This document shows, in pieces, positions 33,386-44,435 of a stretch of 64,000 nucleotides of DNA. Below the pieces are notes generated by a model that did no database searches, was not told where the DNA came from, and saw only the letters and a list, made by a program, of their open reading frames with translations. This DNA comes from Tipula vernalis (taxonomy: Eukaryota > Arthropoda > Insecta > Diptera > Tipulidae), in contig OY282558.1 of NCBI GenBank assembly GCA_958295665.1, forward strand, positions 117,604,838 to 117,668,837. The letters run 5' to 3'. Position 1 is the first letter of the stretch. The number at the start of each line of letters is the position of its first letter. The position numbers were made by a program, and so were the translations under genes.

Positions 33386-33398
33386 AACAAAAAAGGTA
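33386..33398 (+). repeat. Right target-site duplication of the LINE
   Basis: AACAAAAAAGGTA, identical to 28373-28385, directly after the (TAA)n tail. Confidence 0.85.
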
Positions 33399-34668
33399 CA
33401 ATTGTACCTTGTCATATATGTATATAAAGGTTAACACATTCGCGTGTGCACAAAATTGTTTTTTTTTGTTGTTGCGTTTATTCGTCTGAGGTCATTGTTA
33501 ACTGGGTTGAATTCCATCAGGTGAATAAACATGAAAATACTTTTTTTTGCAATTTGGGCAATTCATGTGTTTACACATGGAACAAAAACGAGCCAAATAT
33601 TTGCAAATTTCAACGAAATATTGGAGGGGTGAAGAATGCATTTTTCGGTTGATTGATCGATACAGAAAATAATTTTTCTTTTTTAGTCAATCAGCAGAAA
33701 AATTGTATAAAAACTTCGCCAATGTTTTATTAAGGATTATTCAATTTTTTAATTGCATTGAGACCAAGGTCAAAAAAATTTGTTTTATAAATTTTAAGTA
33801 TTGTTTGTGAATTATCATTTTTGAATAAGTGCACTAAATAAAAAAAAATGTTTAAGTACAAATTTGTGTTGTGTTATTTTTGTGATTGAAAAAAAAGAAG
33901 GTAAATATGAAATACTAACACAACGGGCACCGACTGGTCCGAGGTCTGTTCATAGCCTCGCAAGAGCCAGGCAAGGGAACATATGGTGTTAACCACCATA
34001 CTTGCTTTTCTGTCGACAACGTCCGCCAGTCTTTTCTATACTAACACACGGTTAGAGACCTATGGCCATTACAACCACGGCCAGTGGTCTTATTTTAATT
34101 TCATTCACTCACTGTGAAGGTTAAAATTTCTTTATTGTTTTCATCCTCCTTCTCCGAGCTGCAATTAGCAGCTCACGTTTTGGGTGCTTTAGCCCTATCA
34201 ACAAATCATCCTAAATTGAGCAATGTGCTAAAAATGTTCCTTTAGGCGGTGAACTAGATCTTACTTGTGATACCTGACCCACACCAAAATCCTCTACCTG
34301 GTTCAGCAGGAATCTTGCCGCTCGGTATCACCAAGCAAGTAAGATAAATTCTATATAATGAGTGGAAGCTGGCTCTCAGCCAACTGCTACACGTTACAAG
34401 TAATTAAGATATAATACTATAGTGATAGTTAAAACTCATCAGTAGTTAGGTTATAATTCAATATTGGTCCGATTATAGAAATAAAATGTTGAGTGAAATT
34501 AGAGAATAATTCGAATTTGTAAAAATCAATGTGAAAAAATAATAAACAACCAAATCTTTACATTAAACTGAAATCATAAATCTTTGAGACAGTAGTGAAA
34601 GTGTGGTGTCATATTCGTAGAAATAAAAATAAAGAAAAAAGGTAAGAATCACATCTTAGCTAACAATT
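33399..34668. other. Non-coding region with a GC-richer, hairpin-bearing island
   Basis: 33915-34345 is less AT-rich than its surroundings and contains a hairpin GAGCTGC-AATTA-GCAGCTC (34178-34196) and the near-palindrome ATGGTGTTAACCACCAT (about 33983). On the minus strand it ends in AATAAAG-like sequence. It resembles a retroelement untranslated region, but I cannot name it. No coding frame is convincing. Confidence 0.35.
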
Positions 34669-35160
34669 TTATCTAAACACATAAAAATAAGCTATAATAG
34701 GATTTATTAATGTCGTGTAGAGAGAAGTGGTATAGATATTAAAAAGGGTAGGACTCAAACCGCTACCCTGAGGAATACCTTTATTAGTGTAGTGGGTGGA
34801 AGCTTGATTGATATTTTGAATAGAAATAATTCTATTTGTAAGAAATTGAGAAATCCAATGTGTAATGTTATTAGGGAAATTGAACTTTTTAAAGATGTTT
34901 AATAAAATATTTGTATCTACATAGTTGATGAAATTAAACATTTCTACAAAATAGTCAGTGATACTTTTATTTTTTCTAAAACCAAAATTGTAATACGTAG
35001 TTAAGAATATTATTGAAGATTAGATGATCATTAATTCGTTTTAAGATGAGTTTATTGAAGATTTTCGAGAAAATAGGTAAGAGGCAATTAGGACGGTAGT
35101 TAATAATGTTTCTATCATCTCTCCCCTTTTTCAAAATGGCGATTGTGTATTATGTCTTCC
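34669..35160 (-). pseudogene. LINE reverse transcriptase fragment
   Basis: Minus strand from 35160: NIINYRPNCLLPIFSKIFNK (RT motif region), LQFGFRKN-like sequence with a stop, SITDYFVEMFNFINYVDTNI, WISQFLTNRI, then GIPQGSGLSPTLFNIYTTSL. The motif order is that of Jockey/CR1-type RTs. The AFDTVDH and ADD boxes are degraded or lost; the sequence ends abruptly at about 34669. It may be the downstream half of the endonuclease fragment at 39.2-40.0 kb. Confidence 0.75.
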
Positions 35161-36144
35161 ATTTTGTAGGGTAAATCTGATTTTGCCAGATGTTATTCAA
35201 ATAAGGCTGGCAATAAAGCGGCACACAAAAGAGAGATACAAAAAATTAATAAAGCGGCACAAATTTGCGAGCAACAAAAAAAATTTCTTGGCATCATATA
35301 ATTAATTTTTTGGAACAACATATAATAATTTGGCAACTTTTATTATTTTTTGGCACTATTAGAAGGGAACACAAAAAATTATTTTTGGGCATTGAATTGA
35401 AGGGTTTGAGAGTCAACCATTAGAAACAAAAATAATAAATAGGTATCAAATAAAATATTTAGCTGATTCCAAATGTCTATACAAAAAATGTTCTTTAAGG
35501 AACCAAGTAAAATAAAGTGGGGACAAAAATTATCATTAAAATTAATTTATTGCCAACAAATTAATATATTTATGGGATTACAACTTTTTTTTTTTTTTTT
35601 TTTTTTTTTGTAAAGAAAATTTTATGAGGTTTTCGGAAAAATTAAGCAATACGATCTCGTTTTGCGTTATATCAAATTGGGTATTTTAAATTTTCGAATC
35701 TCGTCAATTTGTTACTGAAATGAAACTTTTCTAAATGTGCTACGAAATTTTAGGTTTGCTTTATTTGTTAGAGTGGAGTAATTCCTACTTTCATTTTCTT
35801 TTTACAGTGAAAATATCATTTGAACCATTTTGTTTGGCAAATGATTAGCAGGCAATTAATTTTATTCTTTAACGTTGATTAATTTAAAGATACATTTAAA
35901 AGTCTTTAGCTATGAAATTGGGAATTTGGGAATTTTATGAATATTTTCAAACCAACTTTTTTTTTGGTATAGAATTATTCTAGAAATACTTTTGAATTAT
36001 TATTTTTTTATTTAATTTTTAATGTTAACTGATAAAAGTAAAAAGAAAATGATTTTCGGTCTTTATTTTGAGCATAATTTGCATTTTTATTTTTTTACCA
36101 ATAACTGTTCCAGTGACCAAGTGAGACGGCATTTGATTCTTTAA
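35161..36144. other. AT-rich region with a T23 run
   Basis: No gene. A poly(T) run lies at about 35586-35609. The phrase 'aataaagcggcac' occurs twice near 35211 and 35249. Confidence 0.4.
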
Positions 36145-36273
36145 TTAAGGCTGTTTTCTAAACGATTTACTGACTTATTTGTGGAACCTAACTTATTCAA
36201 TGCAACTTCTTATGGAATAAGTAAGGTTCTACAAATAAGTCAGTAAACATGTCTCATTTGGAAACACCCTTAT
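36145..36273. mobile_element. Small TTAA-flanked MITE, copy 1
   Basis: It starts TTAAGGCTGTTTTC and ends (inverted) AAGGGTGTTTCC. Inside, CTGACTTATTTGTGGAACCT (36170 on) is inverted at 36215-36243. The TTAA target preference suggests a piggyBac-mobilised element. The right TTAA has decayed. Confidence 0.6.
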
Positions 36274-36498
36274 ACCACGTTTACATTAGTAGAATAAAAG
36301 CATGTAGCAAAAAAGTTTCGTCATGTGAACTCAAATTTAAATATTAGGGGTACCCATAAATGTCAATCTTTTTCAATAGAAAAATTTACATTCAGTTTCA
36401 TTTCCTTCGCTGCGTAGTTTTCTTGTAGTATATTATATATTATAGTGTGGACTTATCATTTTCATCAATAACAAAAATTATAGTTTTGCAAAAAGAAA

Positions 36499-37262
36499 AT
36501 GGCGGCTAATGAACTTTCAGAAGAGCTCATACGTCATTGTATGCTATTTCAATTTCGATTGGGATATAATGCAACAACTGCAAGAACAAATATTTGTGAT
36601 ATATACGGTGATGTTTTGAATGTCAATAAGTGTCAGCGTTGATTTAGGAAATTCGCTAGTGGTGATTTTTAACTATCGGACAACATTCGAAGTGGGAGAC
36701 CTTCTAGAAGTAATAATGATGCTTCGAGATCAGTGGTTGAATCGGATCCAAAACTGAGCATACAATCAATAGCCGACACACTTGGGGACACCTGGTCGAC
36801 CGTGCAAAGTCAGCTCCATGAAATTGGAAAAGTATTCCGACAAGGTATTTGGGTTCCACATAAATTGTCGACTTCAAACAAAGACCACCGGCGAACCATT
36901 TTCACAACTTTATTAACTATAGGCAACAAAGAGATCCACTTATTAACAGAATTGTGACCGGCGATGAGAAATAGGTGCTTTACAGCAATTTAAAACTCTC
37001 CAATCAGTGGCTTTCATCGAATCAACGAGCTATACCTACACCTAAACCGGGTCTGACACTGAAAAAGGTCCTATTGACTTTTGGTGGGACTGCACTGGAG
37101 TAATACATTTTGAGCTACTAAAACCGGGCGAAACAGTTACAGCTGATGTTAATTGCCAATAGTTAGAACGTCTACGAATTAGTGAAAAAACGGCCTTAAA
37201 AATAAAAATTTCCGAAATGTGAACGATGTCCAAACATACCTTGAAACATACTTGAAACATAT
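36499..37262 (+). pseudogene. mariner transposase, internally deleted
   Basis: ATG at 36499 gives MAANELSEELIRHCMLFQFR, then a stop and SGRPSRSNNDASRSVVESDP, which is the HTH and GRP motif region of mariner transposases. After stops and shifts come VTGDEK-like sequence near 36958 (first catalytic Asp), WWDC-like sequence near 37085 and NFRNVNDVQTYLETYLKH at the end. The segment with the second Asp is missing and the C-terminus is joined by deletion. Clearly inactive. No flanking TIRs were resolved. Confidence 0.8.
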
Positions 37263-37826
37263 TACAGTACCCCTAAAATTTTATCACATACTTTTTTGAT
37301 ATTTCGGTAAAGTATCAAAAAAGTATTAGTGTATTACGTTGTAATGTGGTGAACCCTGACTAATAACTATATGTTAATGTCATTCATATATTTGTTATCA
37401 AAACAAAAATTTTTTACGTTTTTTGTTAAACTACAATTTCAGGTGTTAATCAGATAATTTACCGACAAATCTAATAGAGATTGAGAAGAAATTCACAACA
37501 CATAAACTGAATTGAATACAGAAATCTATCTGTTAAAACAACAAACTTTTATAGTATGCGTTCACACTACAAATCGCAAAGCTAGTGTGAACTGCAGCGG
37601 AAAAATTATTACATAGAAAAAATGTACATACTTATTAGGTACGTATAATATAAACGTGGTATTAGTTGCTTATTACACTTTGAACAAAGCGATTCGGTTA
37701 CAATACCAAATTATGTTTATTCCTTGTTGTTTATTGGCGATTTTCATCAACAAAGGGTGAAAAATAAGCGTGAAGGTAGGCGCATGCCAAAAGACTTCAG
37801 GTTTCTCGACACGCATTCTACACTTA
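37263..37826. other. Intergenic spacer
   Basis: No gene or RNA seen. Confidence 0.4.
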
Positions 37827-38503
37827 GGCTGTTTTCGAAATTAATTTGTGGAACCTAACTTATTCAATGTAATTTATTATGGAATAATTTAGGTTCCACA
37901 AATAAGTATCAATGGAATTTCTTATGGAATAACTTAGGTTCCACAACGAACGGTTTCGAAAACAGCCTTAAGTACTTTTCATACCAGTCGCCTCGCCTCG
38001 AAATATATAGTTACCACAAATGCGAAGCTGAGACCCTTGCATACCGGTGGCGTTGGCTTTGAACATTCGGTTGCTGTCAAATATTTTATTTAGGTCTATT
38101 TTATACGTGAATGAGCAAGAGCTGAGATATTCTAAATTGGTAACGTACATATGAGCTAGATTTTTTGGTAAGTATGAAATATTTGTGCAAAATATGTAAT
38201 TTGTAGGTTATGTTGAGAAAGCACTTTACTTTGTACAACTTAAAAATGTCACAGTCGAGTGTGGAACGCATTGCCTTGGCTTTGTAGATAACTTTATTGT
38301 AATATATTTTGATTTTTTTAAATTATCACTTAAAAATAAATTATATTTCAACAAATTGAATTTATTACTATAAAATAAAACGGTTTCAATCGAATAAAAC
38401 TAATTTACATAGTTAAAAAACGAAATAAAAATTTTTTATTTACGAAGCTCAAAGCCGAGGCGGCTGGTATGAAAAGTACTTTAGTGTCGTTTGGAAAACA
38501 GCC
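37827..38503. mobile_element. Nested MITEs: TTAA-type copy 2 enclosing or abutting an inverted-repeat element
   Basis: 37827-37967 has ends GGCTGTTTTCGAAA and (inverted) GGCTGTTTTCGAAA followed by TTAA at 37968-37971. A second right-end copy, GGAAAACAGCC, lies at 38493-38503. Between them, 37971-38482 has its own ~26-bp inverted ends (AGTACTTTTCATACCAG + TCGCCTCG, one mismatch). This is a nested arrangement. About 80 bp of the inner element also occurs at 3104-3196. Confidence 0.65.
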
Positions 38504-39169
38504 TAAAATGATAAATTTATATTGTGTGTTTATATTCTAAATAGTTACTATTTTTTTTTGTTGTTGTATTATGTTTATTAATTTTTTAGAATATAACACA
38601 AGAGAGATGGATAAAATGTATCTTTGTATGGTAGAATGCGGGTCGAAAAACCCGGATTTTTTTGGCATGTGCCCACTAAATAAATATATGATAAATAAAT
38701 ATATGAGGTGGGCATATGTGCCAAAAAATTATTAAACATATTCGAACAGCATAGTAAAAACTTGTGAATGTAATAGTTAGCGCCGCTTACCTGCTTGGTG
38801 GTACATCGTGCGATTTTGAAGTTGAAAACATTCCGGTTTCCGTGTGGATTGTTTGTTGGGAATTTCCAACAGCTTTAAAAGCTGTAAAAAAAAAAATAAA
38901 GAAAATTCAATTTTGTGTTTTTTATTGTCGGTAAAATTTTTTGTTTGATGCTGAAATATATTTTTTTGTATAACCTTAATAATTTAACCACATATTATAT
39001 TTGCTGGATATTTCTAATTTTTAATGCTACTCTTTGTCGTTAAACTATTTTTTTTGATACTGAAAATTATTTGTTTGTATATTCATTGTTTTATTCCACA
39101 ATATTATGTTTGATGCTAATGTTTGTCTCCAAATTTTTTTTCTTGTATGCCCGTTTAAATTATCCCTTC
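38504..39169. other. AT-rich spacer
   Basis: No gene. Repeated phrases of the type 'ttatttttttgtat' and 'tttgatgctgaaa' occur but no element is identified. Confidence 0.4.
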
Positions 39170-40010
39170 AATTAATTTATAATAATATTAATTAGGTTAA
39201 GATTAGTGGAAACTAATTGTTTAATGATTTTATATAAGATTTTATCATATCTTGGAGCAGTATTATTGAAGTTTTAAAATTATTTGCTAGTTGCTAGTGC
39301 TTATTTTCTTCTGTAGTTGGATTGATTTTAGTTTTAATTTTATTAACATTGTTCAAGAGATCAGAGTTATTAGTTTTATGATTGATGCTCATCAAAAAAA
39401 TAAGAGTTTTCCTTTTCTCTTCAGATTTTTTTATTTCGATACCGGTAAAAATGTATTTGTTTAAATTATAAATTAGTGTTCGTCTTTTTTAATATTCCAT
39501 AGTCTCTGTAAAAGGTCATTTCACCAAGGTTTTGGTTTGAAATTATTTTTACTTGTGAGAGTAAAGGTGTTCTCAGAAAATAATTTTTCTAGATGTTCTT
39601 CAACATTACATTTATCATCAATACTATTTTGATCAAAATCTTTCAATACTTTTGACCAGTTTGTGATTTTTTTTTTTTTTTTTTTTGAAAATAGTTTAGT
39701 TTGAAGACAATAAATATTGGAAGATGGTCACTTCCTAAATTAATGGGATCATTTTTCCATGAGAGTTTTTCAATTAAAATGATTGAACACAAAGTAATGT
39801 CCAGTGCTGAAGAACTATTTCTGAAAAAAACTTGTCTTGTGTGAGAACCGTCATTCAATAAAAAGACGTTATTATAGCAGTGATTATATCTGCAATTTTA
39901 ACACCCACTCTGTCGTAAGTAGGGGTTAATGAACTATCCTAAACAGTTATCTAGATTTTGAGTAATAAGATGTTCAAATTCGTTAATGATTTCCTGAGGT
40001 CTATTAACAG
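39170..40010 (-). pseudogene. LINE endonuclease and connector fragment
   Basis: Minus strand: NDGSHTRQVFFRNSSSALDI, then TLCS, IEKLSWKNDPINLGSDHLPI (the S-D-H endonuclease motif), followed after a poly(A)-like run by DFDQNSIDDKCNVEEHLEKL and a Lys-rich connector with stops. It precedes, in minus orientation, the RT fragment at 34669-35160, so both may come from one LINE copy. Confidence 0.7.
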
Positions 40011-40282
40011 AGTTATTATAAAAAGAGATTTTTTTCGCCCAGGGGGCGAGTAGCAGGGACATCAGAGACGCAACGATTTCAACAACAACGTCAAGCAACA
40101 CTAGCTACAGTTAGTACAAATTTGGGTGACCGCATGGGAACATAATGATGGAACGAAATCTCGCCCCCTCACAACCGCCGATGGATAAAATGGTGGAGGG
40201 AATAATAATAGTTGTTTTCAGCCTTTCAGGAAAAGAACCTTCAGGAAAATTATGTTGTCATTGTGCTGTCATAAAATAAAAC

Positions 40283-40575
40283 ACTAACTATCTCGATCGC
40301 TTTAGTGTCTGTAACCGGGTCGAGTCTGTCCCTACTAATAATCCTATCCTATCCCTCGATGTTGTTATATGTAAAAAGGGCGTACGATGGCTGCCTGGCC
40401 AGGCAGATGTGGCACCTTTCTTTACGGGGTTTGGCTTCAAGAAAAATGGTGTCGTGTTGTAACACACCCGTATTCGCATTTATAATATTAGTGGTTGTGG
40501 TATTCGCATTTATAATACGGGAGACTTCGTAATGCTTGATCGTACATTTGAAATCAATCAATCAATCAAATCAAT
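40283..40575 (+). mobile_element. Retroposon-like repeat, copy C, with (AATC)n tail
   Basis: It matches copy B from CTAACTATC through TCTGTCCCTACTAATAATCC to the tail AATCAATCAATCAATCAA. An extra stretch (about 40440-40530) includes two copies of 'attcgcatttataata'. It lies next to the integrase end of the decayed gypsy. Confidence 0.6.
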
Positions 40576-40614
40576 AAAATCCCAATTTGATCCAAAATTA
40601 CTAAATTCCTTATA

Positions 40615-43600
40615 AACAAAATTTGTTTGCCCATCCGGTTGTTAAGACTCTCTCTGGTATTCCATGTCTGCTAAAATTGGTTTTGGAGATTTCAATTGTA
40701 GAATTTGGTGTTAGATCTTTCAGCAGATCTAATTCGAAAAAATCTGAGTGATCATCAACTGTCACTAAAAATTTTTGTTGGAGATCCTTGTAAGTTTACT
40801 TGTAATACATCCATTGATATGAATTGGAATGAGTATGAAGGAACGGCATGCAAATTGCATAGGTGGTTTGTGCATCTGAATATTTTACACATATATCGCA
40901 GTCTTTAATTTTTTCCTTGATTTCCGGACTCATGCCTGGCCAAAATATATTTTGGCGAGCAAGATTTAATGTCGCTTCTATATCATTATGACTGACGTGA
41001 ACTTTATTAGTCATAAGCTTTCGTAGACTAAATGCTATGAGAACTCTATCATCTTTGAATATGAGACCATTTTCAGTTGATAATTCAGTTTTGTATTTGT
41101 GGTACATTTTAACGTCGTCTGGTAATTTATGAATTGTTTTCGGCCAACCATTTACAATAATAGATATTAGTTTTTATAAACTTCGGTCTTTCGCCGTTTC
41201 TGACTTGATATTTTCTAGTCGCTCTTTAGTTATTTTGACATATTCTATTAGCTGAACCATTTGAAACATGCGCTCTGACTCTGATTAAATATTAGAATTT
41301 CTAATTTCACAAACACTTGACTTCATTATATGTGCCTCCTGCTGTGAACCACCGGGTAAGAGAGTTTCGTCATATTTCGCACGTGATAATGCGTCGGTGA
41401 TTACATTTTTTCCCTTCAATAAATTCAACCTTGATGGAATAGCGCTGAAGAGTCATAAGCATCAGTTGTAGACGCTTAGGACACTTTAATAACGGCTTCT
41501 TGAATATATTAGTTAAAGTGGTTTGTGGTCTGTTCTGATGTTGCATACATGACCAACAATCATTTGATCGAATCGTATGCAAGTAAATACATAGCGAGAA
41601 GCTCCTTCTGAATCTGTGCATAATTGCGTTCAGTCGAAGTAAGTGTTCTTGAAGCATAGGCAATTACTTTATTGTTTTGAAAAATATCGGCTCCTAATTC
41701 GGTACTACTGGAGTCACATTCAATTGTAATTGGTTTAGTGTTGTCAAAATAATCCAACATTTTTATATCGGATACTAAATTTTTGATTTTGACATACTCA
41801 TCTTCTTCTTCCTTTCCCCATCTCCATGCGGTGCACTTTCTAAGAGTAATTTTCTTAGCGGCGAAAAATGTGTACTTTGTTATATCTTGGTAAAATAAGT
41901 CACCATACCAATAAAACTTTGCAACACAGTTTTATTGCAAGGCGATTTTATATTTGCTATTGATGCTACTTTCGTATTATCTGGTTGTAAACCATCCGTA
42001 GTAAGTAAATGACCAAAAAACATTACTGAAGATTTACACAACCTCATTTTTATTTTATTTAATTTGCAGTTATTTTGTCTCAACCGTAATGTAGCTTCCT
42101 CGATCGTGTCGTCACATCCATATATGAGCAAATCATCTGCAAGAATTTCTACTCCTTTCAAATCGTGAACCAGTTGAAACATTTTCATCTGAAAATTTTC
42201 CGGAGCTGAACATATACCAAATGGCATGGGAAGCTATTTATATCTACCAAACGGTGTCCAAAAACATGTTAAATCACTGCTCGACTCTAATAGTTTGATC
42301 TGCCAGAAACCTTTCTTAGCGTCGCATGCAGAGAAAACTCTGGCTTTTTAAAACTCTGGAAGAATTTCGTTGATTGTCGTGAATTGATAATTGGGCCGTT
42401 TGAGTGCTCCATTTAGCAGAATTGGATCTAGACAAATACGGAAGGAGTTGTTCCTTTGCACAATGAGTATATTACTACTACCAATCAGTATGTTTGTCGG
42501 CGTTTGCTATGATACCATCCGATACTAAATTATCCAATTCCTCCTTGAGTACAACGAGCATACTGAATTACTGGTGAAATATTTTCATCAATTTCCAATT
42601 CAACTTCGCCTGGAATTAGACCATTTCTTTCAAAAATATCGCTGTACTTCTCGACAATTTGTTCCGCGTTTGTAAGATTAATGTGCTGATCCAGACATAC
42701 GATATTATTATCCGTCTTAGTCTTAGCACAATTTTGTACTGATTCGATAACACGTGGAGATTTGCTATAACTCGGAAAGTTTTTTACATTTGAACTATAA
42801 TGTACCAATTTTAATGCTGAACACGCATTAGATGACAACAGGGGCTGGTGATCTCGTCGAATTATTTGAAATGTAATAATATGATTTTTATTTCTCATTT
42901 TACATGGAACAAAAGCTTTTCCAATTGACTCGATCTGGTTTCCATTAAAATCCACAAGACCTTGATTGGTGGATTGTATCTGAGGATTTGACTCGTTGTT
43001 TTAAAATTTTAAATTTGCTCAATCCAATAAGACATAAATTGGAACCTGTGTCTAGCATGCACTCAATGTTTTTCCGCACTTTCCCAAATTTTAATAATAA
43101 AACTGCTGATACATTGCCCTTGAAATTAGATGAATTAATCTTGGCTATTTGCAAATTAATGTCTTCGTCAGCATCGTCATCAAGTTTGATTTCTTTAACA
43201 TTATTTGTCCTTATATTCAAACTTGATTTTTGATTTTCTTTTTTCTTATATCTGCAACATGCTTCATAACGGTGCTTATAATTGCAAACTACGCATGTGT
43301 GTCCTATAGCGGGACAAACACATTTTTCGAACTTATGTTTAGTTCCACAAAATAAACATTGCTTAGCTGTCTTACATGACTGACGTGATTTTTCTGTTTT
43401 ATTTATCTTGTTTACCGACACTTGATTTGGTTTCGTCACTAGGTAGTCATAATAGTTACTCTGTTTTGAGTGATTTCACTAATTTTACATATGTCAATTG
43501 CTTGATCTAAGGTAAGATCAGATTTTTGCATAGTTTCTTTTTTACCTGAATGTTTTTTATACCAACAACTACTCGATCCCTTAATAATTCGTTTGATATT

Positions 43601-43991
43601 TCGGCGGAACTAACTAATTGATCACACGTATTGAATATATGTCTGTCATATCGTTATCATCAAGACCAAAATTACTATATTTTGTTTTCGCTTTGGTACC
43701 AAAGGCAGACAACATAATAGTTGCTTTTTGTTAATTTTTCTCTGGTGTCCATAAATTCATTCCCGTTGCAAAACAGTAATCTTTACAGTTAGCTTCAAAA
43801 ATTTCGAAGTTTTCTCGAACATCACCATTTTCGATTTCCAGTGGAGCTGGCTATGGAATATTATTAGGTGTAAAAGCCAAATTTGTTCTCGCCTTTTCTT
43901 TATTAACTTCCATTTGAAGCGCTTGCATACGTTCAGTTAGATTCGTCAAAACTGCTGTTTGTGCTTTAACGTATGCCTTGAACTTTTCCAT
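40615..43991 (-). pseudogene. Decayed Ty3/gypsy gag-pol (Mag-like)
   Basis: Minus strand from an ATG at 43991: Gag remnant, then zinc-binding CLFCGTKHKFEKCVC / CVVCNYKHRYEACC (43439-42945 frame), protease ECMLDTGSNLCLIG, the linker (42955-42530), RT with MPFGICSAPENFQMKMFQLV and ILADDLLIYG (42227-41880), RNase H ECDSSSTELGADIF and AYASRTLTSTERNYAQIQKE (41760-41560), the integrase zinc region (41107-40796) and the start of the core (VDDHSDFFELDLLKD, HGIPERVLT). The RT box reads LADD instead of YxDD. Many stops and frameshifts. It is cut at about 40615 where the repeat copy C begins, so the 3' end is lost. The Cys-rich knuckle pattern is like that of Mag-clade elements. Confidence 0.85.
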
Positions 43992-44100
43992 TATTCTGTG
44001 GTGTTAATAAACTGGATGATGAAATATAACCTCAAAGTTTTTATGATGTTCTTTTATAATTTTTGTTCTGGCATTTTTTGAATAATATTTTAATTCAATT

Positions 44101-44117
44101 CACCACATCTGACACCA
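44101..44117 (-). other. Primer-binding site of the decayed gypsy (tRNA-Leu type)
   Basis: Minus strand TGGTGTCAGATGTGGTG begins with TGGTGTCAGA, complementary to the 3' end of tRNA-Leu (known for several insect LTR elements). It lies 5 nt downstream of the LTR end. Confidence 0.65.
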
Positions 44118-44122
44118 TGTTT

Positions 44123-44299
44123 TGTTAGGTCTATTATATTAATTAATTAAAGAATTGTTATATATGAATTATATATTTATTAAAATACTATATGTGGCGA
44201 GCGGCACATTCGTAGTGATAATGATGCTACTGACAGTTGCCTCCCTTCCCAATGAACACTCCCATCATGCAGGCGTGTATTTAGGAGGATAATACAACA
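44123..44299 (-). mobile_element. 5' LTR of the decayed gypsy (about 177 bp)
   Basis: Minus strand: TGTTGTATTATCCTCC to GACCTAACA, a TG...CA structure right before the primer-binding site. No partner LTR was found at the other side, in keeping with truncation there. Confidence 0.6.
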
Positions 44300-44435
44300 A
44301 TATTTCCTTTAAAATTCCTTATTAGAATTATTATGATATTCACTGTTTACAATTATATAATTATTAAAAAGGATTTTGCATTTTTTTGTATTTATTTCTT
44401 CATATAAAGAATCAGTGAAAGCAGAAGTAAATGGT

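Noticed and set aside
34300..34340. tRNA-like phrase GGTTCAGCAGGAATC
   Set aside because: No cloverleaf can be drawn around it and no A box is at the right distance.
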